DNA of 5,870 nt, taken from assembly GCA_947469815.1 (NCBI GenBank), contig CANIRI010000164.1:1-5870 (forward strand). The letters run 5' to 3'. Source of the DNA: Comamonadaceae bacterium (GTDB lineage Bacteria; Pseudomonadota; Gammaproteobacteria; Burkholderiales; Burkholderiaceae_C). The notes beneath the pieces were generated by a model. It was given only the letters and a program-made list of their open reading frames with translations. It was not told where the DNA came from and searched no databases. Of this stretch, positions 1 through 4,774 are shown piece after piece. The position numbers and the translations under genes were made by a program. How positions within the stretch are numbered: the first letter of the stretch is position 1; the number at the start of each line of letters is the position of its first letter.

Positions 1-169
1 ACTGGTATTGCAAGCCATCCAACATGGTCTGGTCGTAGGTGGTGGCCCAGTCGCGGTACAGGGCCTGCGAATCAGCCTGGGTCTGCAGCCCGTAGGCGCG
101 CGCCAGCAAAGCGCGGGCGTCGGCATCCAGTTTGGGGTGGCTGTGCGGGTCGGGTGCAGGGTGGCTCAT
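1..169 (-). CDS. SAM-dependent class I methyltransferase, N-terminal part (runs off left edge)
   Basis: An open minus-strand frame starts with ATG at 169-167 and stays open for 56 codons to the window edge. The translation has a polar, His/Pro-rich start followed by a segment around residues 37-52 reading ALYRDWATTYDQTMLD. The Y-x-D-W-A-x-x-Y-D pattern is the typical lead-in helix of small class I SAM methyltransferases of the Methyltransf_11/25 type; the glycine-rich SAM motif I would lie beyond the edge. The family transfers a methyl group from SAM to a small molecule or protein, and no substrate can be inferred. No clear Shine-Dalgarno is seen in front of the ATG (a GGAAGG lies about 20 nt upstream), so the start is not certain. 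It is divergent from the oxidoreductase at 221, with 51 bp between the two starts that must hold both promoters. The family call rests on this short N-terminal signature. Confidence 0.65.
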   Translation of the reverse strand, partial: MSHPAPDPHSHPKLDADARALLARAYGLQTQADSQALYRDWATTYDQTMLDGLQYQ

Positions 170-220
170 GGGCAACAGTTTAGAGTCCGCCTTCCAACAG
201 GTGGACAAGGGGCACGCGGT

Positions 221-1459
221 ATGGCAAAGGTGGCGGTAATCGGCGGCGGGTTTGTCGGCCTGTCCAGCGCCTATTGGTTGCTGCGCGACGGGCACCAGGT
301 GACGCTGTTTGACGCGGCGGGCGTGGGCCACCGCGCAGGCGGCGCGTCCTTTGGCAACGCGGGCACCTTTGCCACCTACGCCTGCATCCCGGTCAACAAC
401 CCCTCGGTGTTCCGCGACCTGCCGCGCTACCTGCTCTCAGCCGACAGCCCTTTCCGCGTGCGCTGGCGGCATCTGCCGGAACTCACGCCCTGGCTGCTGC
501 GGTTTTTGTTGCACTCCACGCAGCAGCGTTCCACCGCCACGGCCACTGCCTTGTCGCATCTGCTGGGCCGCGCCTACAGCGGCTATGCCGATCTGATCAC
601 CCAAGCCGGGCTGGAGCCGCTGGTGCAGCGGCAAGCTTGCCTGTACCTATATTCGGGCGAAGCCGCGTTCCAGGCCTCGCAGCCCACGTTAGCCCTGCGC
701 CAGCAATTGGGCGTGCAAACCCAGGTGCTGGACGCGCGCGAAGTCGCCGCCTTGGAGCCCGCGCTGGCCCCGCTGTTCGCGCGCGGCGTGCTGTTTCCCG
801 ATTCCTGGTTTCTGTCCGACCCCGGCGCTTTTGTGACGCAACTTGCGCAATGGCTAGTGGACAAGGGCATGACGCTGCACACCGAGGCCGTCACGCGCAT
901 CAGCCCCCTGCCCAACGGCGTGGTGCTGGAGGCACAAGGGCAGACCACCGCGTTTGACCACGTGGTGCTGGCCGCCGGAGCGCACGGCCGCCAACTCGCG
1001 GCGCAATGCGGCGACGCCGTGCCGCTGGGCGCGGAGCGCGGTTACCACCTGCTGTTTGAGGGCAGCCGCGCGCTGATCTCGCGCCCGGTGGGCTGGGCCG
1101 AGCGCGGTTTTTACATGACGCCCATGGCGCGCGGCGTGCGCGTGGCGGGCACCGTGGAGCTGGCCGGGCTGGGGCGCGAGCAGCACCCGGGCCTGCTGGA
1201 TTTGCTGCGCTTCGCCTCCAAGCGCGCGCTACCCGGCTTGGGCGAACCCAGCGAACCGTGGCTGGGCTTTCGACCCACCCTGCCCGACGGCTTGCCGGTC
1301 ATGGGACACGCCAGCGGATCGCGCCGCGTGGTCTATGCCTTCGGGCACCAGCACATCGGGCTGACGCTGGGCGGCATCAGCGGGGCTATCGTGGCGGACC
1401 TGGTTGCAGGGCGCAGCCCCGCGCTGGACTTGGCACCCTATTCGCCGCGCCGCTTTTGA
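221..1459 (+). CDS. FAD-dependent oxidoreductase, DAO family (DadA-like D-amino acid dehydrogenase/amine oxidase)
   Basis: This is a 412-residue flavoprotein of the DAO fold (PF01266 type), a usual length for DadA-like enzymes. The N-terminus is a Rossmann dinucleotide-binding unit: VAVIGGGFVG at residues 4-13, with an acidic residue (D31) closing the second strand where the ADP ribose is held. GASFGNAG at 41-48 is the loop after the first helix typical of DadA relatives. The C-terminal FAD-contacting signatures PWLGFRPTLPDGLPVMG (346-362) and GHQHIGLTLGG (375-385) are intact. Family members oxidatively deaminate D-amino acids or other secondary/primary amines, passing electrons to the respiratory chain; the substrate here is unknown. 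I chose the ATG at 221 because the Rossmann motif begins immediately after it and AAGGGG (207-212) gives an 8-nt spaced ribosome binding site. The frame stays open further upstream, but that stretch is antisense to the methyltransferase. The deaminase gene follows after 14 nt, so the two are probably co-transcribed. Confidence 0.9.
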   Translation: MAKVAVIGGGFVGLSSAYWLLRDGHQVTLFDAAGVGHRAGGASFGNAGTFATYACIPVNNPSVFRDLPRYLLSADSPFRVRWRHLPELTPWLLRFLLHSTQQRSTATATALSHLLGRAYSGYADLITQAGLEPLVQRQACLYLYSGEAAFQASQPTLALRQQLGVQTQVLDAREVAALEPALAPLFARGVLFPDSWFLSDPGAFVTQLAQWLVDKGMTLHTEAVTRISPLPNGVVLEAQGQTTAFDHVVLAAGAHGRQLAAQCGDAVPLGAERGYHLLFEGSRALISRPVGWAERGFYMTPMARGVRVAGTVELAGLGREQHPGLLDLLRFASKRALPGLGEPSEPWLGFRPTLPDGLPVMGHASGSRRVVYAFGHQHIGLTLGGISGAIVADLVAGRSPALDLAPYSPRRF

Positions 1460-1473
1460 CGATTGGAACTTCC

Positions 1474-2886
1474 ATGACCACCCTGCTAATCCGCAACGCC
1501 CACACCATCGCCACGCAGAACGACGCGGGTGATGAACTGCACAACGCATCCATCCTGTTGCAAGACGGGCTGATCGCATCCATCGGTCCAGCCTATGAGC
1601 TGCCGGATACGGCGGACGAGGTGATTGACGCGCGCGGCCATCTGGTGGTGCCCGGTCTGGTCAACACCCACCACCACATGTACCAGTCGCTCACCCGCGC
1701 CGTGCCGGCGGTGCAGAACGCCGAGCTGTTTGGCTGGCTGCGCGGCCTGTACCCGATCTGGGCGGGCCTGACGCCTGAGATGGTGCGGGTCAGCACGCAA
1801 GTCGCCATGGCCGAGCTGCTGCTCAGCGGCTGCACCACCAGCAGCGACCACCTCTACATCTACCCCAACGGCGTGCGGCTGGACGACAGCATCGAAGCGG
1901 CCCGCGCCATCGGCATGCGCTTTGTCGCCACGCGCGGCAGCATGAGCGTGGGCGAATCGGCCGGTGGCTTGCCACCCGACAGCCTGGTGGAAAACGAAGA
2001 CGCGATCCTGGCAGACACCCAGCGTCTCATCGAGCGCTACCACGACGCCCGCCACGGCGCGATGACGCAGGTCGGCGTGGCCCCGTGTTCGCCCTTCAGC
2101 GTCAGCCGGGACCTGATGAAAACCTCGGCCGAACTGGCGCGCAGCCACGGCGTGCGCATGCACACGCATCTGGCCGAGAACGACCATGATGTGGCCTACA
2201 GCCTGGAGAAATTCGGCTGTACCCCGGCGCAGTACGCGCAAGACCTGGGCTGGACCGGGGCCGATGTCTGGCACGCGCACTGCGTGAAGCTCGATGAACC
2301 AGGCATCAGCCTCTTTGCCGCCACCCGCACCGGCGTGGCGCACTGCCCGTGCAGCAATATGCGCCTGGCCAGCGGCATCGCCCCGGTGCGCCAGATGCTG
2401 AACGCCGGTGTAGCGGTCGGTCTGGGCGTGGACGGCAGCGCCAGCAACGACGGCGCAAACATGCTGGCCGAAGCCCGCCAGGCCCTGCTGCTGGCGCGGC
2501 TGCGCAAATCCTTGGAAGCGCCGCACACCGACGCGCAAGGCCGCACGGTGTTCGGCTGCGACACCGCCCCGATGGAGATGACCGCACGCGACGCGCTGCG
2601 GGTGGCTACGCGCGGCGGCGCGCAGGTGCTGGGCCGCAGCGACATCGGCCAGTTAGCCCCCGGCATGTGCGCCGACCTGGCCTTGTTTGATCTGGGCACC
2701 TTGGGCCAAGCCGGTGGCGCGGTGCACGACCCGGTGGCCAGCCTGCTGCTCTGCGCCAGCGCGCAAGCCGCTTACACCGTAGTCAACGGCCGGGGCGTCG
2801 TGCGCCAAGGGCAATTGGCCACGCTGGACGCGGGGCCGCTGGTGGAGCAGCACAACCGGCTGGCGCGGGAGTTGGTGGGGGCTTGA
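1474..2886 (+). CDS. 8-oxoguanine deaminase (ATZ/TRZ amidohydrolase family)
   Basis: This is a 470-residue metal-dependent hydrolase of the amidohydrolase superfamily, cytosolic, most like bacterial 8-oxoguanine deaminases (8-oxoguanine to urate plus ammonia). The metal site is complete: H66 and H68 in NTHHHMY, H232 in HTHLAE, and D320 in GLGVDGSASND. E235 and H269 (WHAHCV) are at the catalytic positions known for this family. Segments such as GCTTSSDH (119-126), TRGSMSVGESAGGLPP (153-168) and APCSPFSVSRDLM (203-215) are, from memory of the Pseudomonas enzyme, characteristic of 8-oxoguanine deaminase rather than of atrazine hydrolases or guanine deaminases. A beta-sandwich domain is formed by both termini (ADLALFDL near 400-407). 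The ATG at 1474 is preceded only by a weak TTGGAA; an upstream in-frame extension overlaps the previous gene and is not family-like. It would feed oxidised purine into urate catabolism. Its stop is 4 bp from the convergent antitoxin stop. Confidence 0.9.
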   Translation: MTTLLIRNAHTIATQNDAGDELHNASILLQDGLIASIGPAYELPDTADEVIDARGHLVVPGLVNTHHHMYQSLTRAVPAVQNAELFGWLRGLYPIWAGLTPEMVRVSTQVAMAELLLSGCTTSSDHLYIYPNGVRLDDSIEAARAIGMRFVATRGSMSVGESAGGLPPDSLVENEDAILADTQRLIERYHDARHGAMTQVGVAPCSPFSVSRDLMKTSAELARSHGVRMHTHLAENDHDVAYSLEKFGCTPAQYAQDLGWTGADVWHAHCVKLDEPGISLFAATRTGVAHCPCSNMRLASGIAPVRQMLNAGVAVGLGVDGSASNDGANMLAEARQALLLARLRKSLEAPHTDAQGRTVFGCDTAPMEMTARDALRVATRGGAQVLGRSDIGQLAPGMCADLALFDLGTLGQAGGAVHDPVASLLLCASAQAAYTVVNGRGVVRQGQLATLDAGPLVEQHNRLARELVGA

Positions 2887-2890
2887 TGCG

Positions 2891-3214
2891 CTAAGCAGAG
2901 CGCGGCTTGTCAGCTCGTGGGGTTGAGCGCGAAGCTAGGTTGGATAGTTTCTCGGTCAGTCGGCCCGAGACGTATTTATGCAACACGCTGGCGATAAACG
3001 TCTGGTATGGGATGCCTTCTTCCAATGCCCGCGCCTGAATGTCCATCAGGTCAGGGGAGGACAGCCGGATATTGATCCGTCGATCTTTGATAAAGGTCGC
3101 GGTAGCCACTGCCTTGAACTTCGTGCGATCCGCTTTTGAAGGGGAGGTGGATTGAAGTTGTCCCTTTTCATAAGCAGTCAGAAGACCTTTTTCGTACGCA
3201 TCAAGTTTTTTCAT
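2891..3214 (-). CDS. CopG/ribbon-helix-helix antitoxin of a BrnT-type toxin
   Basis: This 107-residue protein begins with an acidic/tyrosine repeat (YEKG at 7-10 and again at 15-18), as in CopG_antitoxin (PF12441, COG5304) proteins whose N-termini read E/D-x-E-x-L-x-x-A-x-E-x-G. The second half is a ribbon-helix-helix DNA-binding unit: strand INIRLS (47-52), helix 53-66, a GIPYQ turn (67-71) and a helix FIASVLHKYVSGRL (73-86). A basic Ser/Arg tail ends the protein. It should neutralise the toxin encoded just upstream and repress their shared promoter. ATG at 3214 is supported by GAGGA (3224-3228) with 9-nt spacing, and the start overlaps the toxin ORF end by 14 nt, so translation is probably coupled. 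Toxin-first order is the normal one for BrnT-type modules. The gene ends 4 bp from the opposing deaminase stop. Confidence 0.85.
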   Translation of the reverse strand: MKKLDAYEKGLLTAYEKGQLQSTSPSKADRTKFKAVATATFIKDRRINIRLSSPDLMDIQARALEEGIPYQTFIASVLHKYVSGRLTEKLSNLASRSTPRADKPRSA

Positions 3215-3494
3215 CTGGGCTGTTCCTCAGCAAGTAGTCCCGCGTAGCCTTTCTGCTGGGAATCACGGTTTTCAAGAAGAAGTAATCGGATTCTTCAACA
3301 TAAGGCACCAAATAAACATAGGCATCAAGCGCCACGACAAGAACGGACTGGTTGGGGTATTTGTCCGGGTTCGGATGGCGTAGCTGATCCAGTAAACCAT
3401 CCGCTTCGAGCGCGAGAACAATTTCCTCAAAAGAGACGCTGCGCTCAATTTTCAGCGCCTCATTTTTGTCGTGATTCCAGCGGAATGGCTTCAT
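3201..3494 (-). CDS. BrnT-family toxin (COG2929/PF04365-like putative RNase)
   Basis: This 97-residue protein starts with the family signature F-x-W-x-x-x-K-N (F4, W6, K10, N11) and SVSFEEI (19-25), matching the usual F-x-W-D-x-x-K-x-x-x-N ... HGVSFEEA pattern. A middle strand pair VLVVALDAYVYLVPYVE (51-67) and the C-terminal FFLKTVIPSRKATRDYL (72-88) resemble the strand and basic helix that carry the active Arg/Lys residues in RelE-like BrnT ribonucleases. It would cut mRNA and arrest growth when free of antitoxin; RNase activity is family knowledge, not shown here. It belongs to the subgroup that pairs with CopG-type antitoxins (COG5304) rather than classical BrnA. Upstream lie a near-consensus promoter and a nested inverted repeat; there is no Shine-Dalgarno before the ATG (see the promoter entry). 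All family regions appear intact, so the module is probably functional. Confidence 0.8.
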   Translation of the reverse strand: MKPFRWNHDKNEALKIERSVSFEEIVLALEADGLLDQLRHPNPDKYPNQSVLVVALDAYVYLVPYVEESDYFFLKTVIPSRKATRDYLLRNSPDEKT

Positions 3495-3499
3495 GCTGC

Positions 3500-3528
3500 A
3501 TTCTAGGCGGATGTGTGCCTATTGTCAC
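3500..3528 (-). promoter_or_regulatory. Sigma-70-type promoter of the BrnT/CopG module, possibly leaderless
   Basis: Reading the minus strand there is a -35 box GTGACA (3528-3523, 5 of 6 consensus bases), a 17-nt spacer, and a -10 box TAGAAT (3505-3500, 5 of 6). The toxin ATG (3494-3492) follows after only five bases, GCAGC. Transcription normally begins about 7 nt after the -10 box, so the message should start at or within one or two bases of the toxin ATG and carry no 5' leader. The lack of a Shine-Dalgarno agrees with this. The alternative is that the toxin is translated from a longer transcript coming from the upstream antitoxin gene. Confidence 0.6.
3504..3521. promoter_or_regulatory. 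Candidate autoregulatory operator (inverted repeat TAGGC-N8-GCCTA)
   Basis: TAGGC at 3504-3508 is matched by its exact reverse complement GCCTA at 3517-3521, with an 8-nt spacer and a 13-bp centre-to-centre distance. The repeat sits between the -35 and -10 boxes and touches the -10 box. That is where a ribbon-helix-helix antitoxin would bind to repress its own operon. The arms are short, so the operator role is inference from position and family behaviour. Confidence 0.45.
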
Positions 3529-3544
3529 CATTTATGGGGTACGC

Positions 3545-3748
3545 CTATCTTTGCCGCTCAGCTGAAGCCACGCGATAGTCGGCAAGCGCCTCAGCGGCCA
3601 AGTGGTCCAGCTTGCCAGAGGATGCATCATTCTCGATTTGCCTATCCCAAGCATGTCCATCAAATTCCGCGAACCACCGCCGAAATTCCGCTAGCTCCAG
3701 AGGAGGTAACGATTCCACCGCATGCTCAATCGACTTGACGTTTTCCAT
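3545..3748 (-). CDS. Orphan small antitoxin-like protein (RelE/ParE-partner type)
   Basis: This 67-residue acidic protein has the shape of small antitoxins commonly found just upstream of RelE/ParE-family toxins: an N-terminal helix SIEHAVESLPPLELAEFRRW (6-25), then FAEFDGHAWDRQIENDASSG (26-45), then KLDHLAAEALADYR (46-59). The recurring family form is L-x-P-x-E-L-A-x-F-R-x-W-F-A-x-F-D-x-x-x-W-D-x-Q, ending in R-A-G-K-x-x-x-L. Here the last eight residues (VASAERQR) depart from that ending. No toxin gene follows: after the TAG stop (3547-3545) only the next operon's promoter fits. The start is well supported by GAAGGA (3754-3759), five bases before ATG. It may be a remnant of a lost toxin-antitoxin pair, or act as an anti-addiction module. 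The family assignment is from memory of recurring sequences without a firm domain name. Confidence 0.65.
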   Translation of the reverse strand: MENVKSIEHAVESLPPLELAEFRRWFAEFDGHAWDRQIENDASSGKLDHLAAEALADYRVASAERQR

Positions 3749-3753
3749 ACTTT

Positions 3754-3759
3754 TCCTTC
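3754..3759 (-). promoter_or_regulatory. Strong ribosome binding site of the orphan antitoxin
   Basis: GAAGGA on the minus strand lies five bases before the ATG at 3748. It fixes the start of this small gene and argues that it is still translated despite lacking a toxin partner. Confidence 0.65.
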
Positions 3760-3790
3760 TTTAAGGACGTAGTTTTCCAAGTGTGCAACA

Positions 3791-3805
3791 AGCCGAGCCG
3801 AGCCG
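3791..3805. repeat. Three perfect tandem copies of AGCCG
   Basis: AGCCG is repeated three times at 3791-3805, in the 60-bp gap between the DUF2442 stop and the orphan antitoxin start. It is too short for a function to be assigned. It could be a slippage product, or on the minus strand part of a GC-rich stretch following the DUF2442 stop. Confidence 0.6.
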
Positions 3806-3808
3806 GTT

Positions 3809-4093
3809 TTATTGCCGTATCAGATCGCGTTCACCTAGAGGGGCCTCGCCCGAAACCAGCGGAAACGCGGATGGGTTGCGAATGGACTGTACCGATAAGT
3901 CGACGTCCAAACCCGGCCAATAGAGGTGGTCTAGGGTTGGCCACTGAACGTTGGTAATCTGTTCAATCGTCCCCTTGCGAAACCACGGGAATTGATCAAA
4001 GGGCACGAGCAGCTCTTCGTCGCCAAGCAAGAGCCAAAATCCGTGCTTGGAAACGTGGGTAACTTCAGCTGCCAAAGTGGTGATTCCAGGCAT
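3809..4093 (-). CDS. DUF2442 domain protein
   Basis: This 94-residue protein matches the DUF2442 (PF10387) pattern: an N-terminal beta-rich part VTHVSKHGFWLLLGDEELLV (11-30), FPWFR at 35-39, then HLYWPGLDVDLSV (56-68) and IRNPSAFPLV (71-80). The phrase F-P-W-F-R ... H-L-Y-W-P-x-L-D-V-D-L is highly characteristic. The family has no firmly established biochemical role. It recurs next to DUF4160 genes, which is the arrangement here: the upstream gene ends at 4065, so the two ORFs overlap by 29 nt. ATG at 4093 is fixed by AAGGAG (4101-4106) with 7-nt spacing, inside the DUF4160 coding sequence. About 14 residues after PLV (SGEAPLGERDLIRQ) extend beyond where many relatives end. A toxin-antitoxin-like function for the pair is only a hypothesis. 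Confidence 0.85.
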   Translation of the reverse strand: MPGITTLAAEVTHVSKHGFWLLLGDEELLVPFDQFPWFRKGTIEQITNVQWPTLDHLYWPGLDVDLSVQSIRNPSAFPLVSGEAPLGERDLIRQ

Positions 4094-4304
4094 CTTGGAT
4101 CTCCTTCAAATGTGCATTCACGACTGCTTGCGCCTGTCGAAGCTGCGTAGCAGAAAGACCGGTATGGTTGGCGAGCGCCACCTGCGGCGTCAGCCAAAAC
4201 TTCGCTTCGCCGTCCACATGTGACACATGGACGTGAATCCGCGCCTCCTCTCTAGAAAAAAAGAAAAGGCGGAATTGGCCATCACGAACAATAGTAGGTG
4301 CCAT
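4065..4304 (-). CDS. DUF4160 domain protein
   Basis: This 79-residue protein has the full DUF4160 (PF13711) signature: PTIVRDGQFRLFFFSREE (3-20), HVHVSHVDGEAKFWLTP (24-40), then a helical C-terminus GLSATQLRQA (49-58) and HLKEIQDAWNHHF (65-77). The H-V-H-V, D-G-E-A-K-F-W-L and D-A-W-N-x-H-F blocks are the conserved parts of this family. Its function is unknown; the clustered His and acidic residues could bind a metal or nucleic acid. It is the first gene of an overlapping pair with DUF2442, a frequent partnership in mobile and toxin-antitoxin-rich regions. The ATG at 4304 has no ribosome binding site, but a perfect 13-bp palindrome lies two bases upstream (4307-4319). The gene begins 12 nt after an attC-like spacer, like a cassette gene. 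Confidence 0.85.
   Translation of the reverse strand: MAPTIVRDGQFRLFFFSREEARIHVHVSHVDGEAKFWLTPQVALANHTGLSATQLRQAQAVVNAHLKEIQDAWNHHFGS
4101..4106 (-). promoter_or_regulatory. Ribosome binding site of the DUF2442 gene inside DUF4160
   Basis: AAGGAG on the minus strand, 7 nt before the DUF2442 ATG, lies within the end of the DUF4160 coding region. It decides the DUF2442 start and implies coupled translation of the overlapping pair. Confidence 0.7.
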
Positions 4305-4306
4305 GC

Positions 4307-4319
4307 GGTTACTGTAACC
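4307..4319. promoter_or_regulatory. Perfect 13-bp palindrome in front of DUF4160
   Basis: GGTTACTGTAACC has six-base arms around one central base and ends two bases before the DUF4160 ATG (4304-4302). It occupies the place where a ribosome binding site would be expected, so it is a plausible operator for autoregulation of the DUF4160-DUF2442 pair. It could instead belong to the right-hand end of the attC-like element next to it. Confidence 0.5.
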
Positions 4320-4412
4320 AACTTATCTTCCGACAGGCCGACTTACCACTGCCCAGGCTGGCGAAAATGCGCCAGCTATCGACAGCCCGGGCCTGGTGAC
4401 TTGCCCTTAAAC
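4316..4412 (-). repeat. Degenerate attC-like element A with imperfect 53-nt hairpin
   Basis: On the minus strand this starts with GTTTAAG (4412-4406, one base off RYYYAAC), which contains the TAA stop of the upstream gene. It ends with GTTGGTT (4322-4316, one base off GTTRRRY), 12 nt before the DUF4160 ATG. Between them is a nested imperfect hairpin: ACCA (4397-4394) pairs TGGT (4348-4345), GCCC (4392-4389) pairs GGGC (4354-4351), and GCTGGCG (4376-4370) pairs CGCCAGC (4363-4357) around a 6-nt loop. Unpaired bases lie mostly on one side. Fold-back structure with extrahelical bases is a feature of integron attC sites; the boxes here are imperfect, so this is a candidate only. Confidence 0.4.
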
Positions 4413-4685
4413 CGAGCCCTTCACGAGCGCTGCCGATGCGTGTAACTGGAGACCCGGTGCGGCTACAACTTTGAGGATGGTAGCAACTCCATTCTGTATG
4501 GTTCTCGCACGGTACTTCCCCGCGTCCATTTCGACGACGGGATACCTGTCCGGTATCCGTCCATCTTCCGCTACGCGATCTTGCGGACAGGCTCCACCGC
4601 ACGGGAATCCCAAGGCAAGGGCCGCGTCCAGGGCGCCGCGGTCAATGCCCGTTTGTGCGCTGGAAATGATTTTGGATAGGGGCAT
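4407..4685 (-). pseudogene. Shortened cpYpsA / putative molybdenum carrier-like protein
   Basis: This open frame encodes 92 residues. The first 65 match the N-terminal Rossmann half of the cpYpsA / 'putative molybdenum carrier' family (PF12694 type, normally about 150 residues): KIISSAQTGIDRGALDAAL (5-23), then GGACPQDRVAEDGRIP (30-45), RYP (47-49) and the lead-in YRART (58-62). The usual glycine-rich GGQTG is SAQTG here. The next family block (T-E-W-N-V-R-D-S-D-A-T-L-I-L) is disturbed: IQNGV replaces its centre, ATIL (68-71) remains, and the rest (72-92) is unrecognisable, without the expected GGTALT and K-P-C-L blocks. The gene is therefore probably truncated, by small indels or by joining to the following attC-like DNA. 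The ATG has no ribosome binding site and lies 21 nt after a GTTAGCC box, as in a cassette. A shorter functional variant cannot be excluded. Confidence 0.55.
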
Positions 4686-4706
4686 GTCAAGGTGGCGGCT
4701 GGTGAC

Positions 4707-4774
4707 GGCTAACTTGGATCTACTCCGTGCTGCGCGGCTTTATCGCAAGGTACCGGTTGCCCGCAGAGTTAGGT
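4707..4774 (-). repeat. Degenerate attC-like element C
   Basis: Minus strand: ACCTAAC (4774-4768) is a perfect RYYYAAC box and contains the TAA stop of the membrane-protein gene. GTTAGCC (4713-4707) matches GTTRRRY in six of seven positions and lies 21 nt before the next ATG. CTGCGGGC (4766-4759) can pair with GCCGCGCAG (4738-4730) with one bulged base, enclosing a loop that contains the palindrome GGTACC. Total length of 68 nt is within the known range for attC sites (about 57-141). The second arm is not placed symmetrically relative to the GTT box, which weakens the call. Confidence 0.42.

Noticed and set aside
8..220. Upstream in-frame extension of the oxidoreductase (71 extra codons)
   Set aside because: It is antisense to a plausible methyltransferase N-terminus, has no family-like sequence, and the Rossmann motif and a good ribosome binding site place the start at 221.
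1258..1473. Upstream in-frame extension of the deaminase
   Set aside because: It lies inside the oxidoreductase coding region, is Arg/Ala-rich shadow sequence, and the family normally begins at the MTTLLIRNA position encoded from 1474.
1486..2538. Long minus-strand open frame of 350 codons opposite the deaminase
   Set aside because: His/Val/Ala-rich composition typical of antisense shadow of a GC-rich gene; the plus strand carries an intact enzyme with all metal ligands.
2888..2903. Hairpin GCGCT-AAGCAG-AGCGC at the convergent junction as a terminator
   Set aside because: Only five base pairs, no T-run on either strand, and it overlaps the antitoxin's last codons.
4309..4602. Minus-strand open frame of 97 codons overlapping the cpYpsA-like gene
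   Set aside because: Composition is Ser/Arg/Cys-rich without domain likeness, and it runs through the attC-like hairpin. A short HTEW at the overlap resembles the family block in a shifted frame, which supports indels in the gene more than a new protein.
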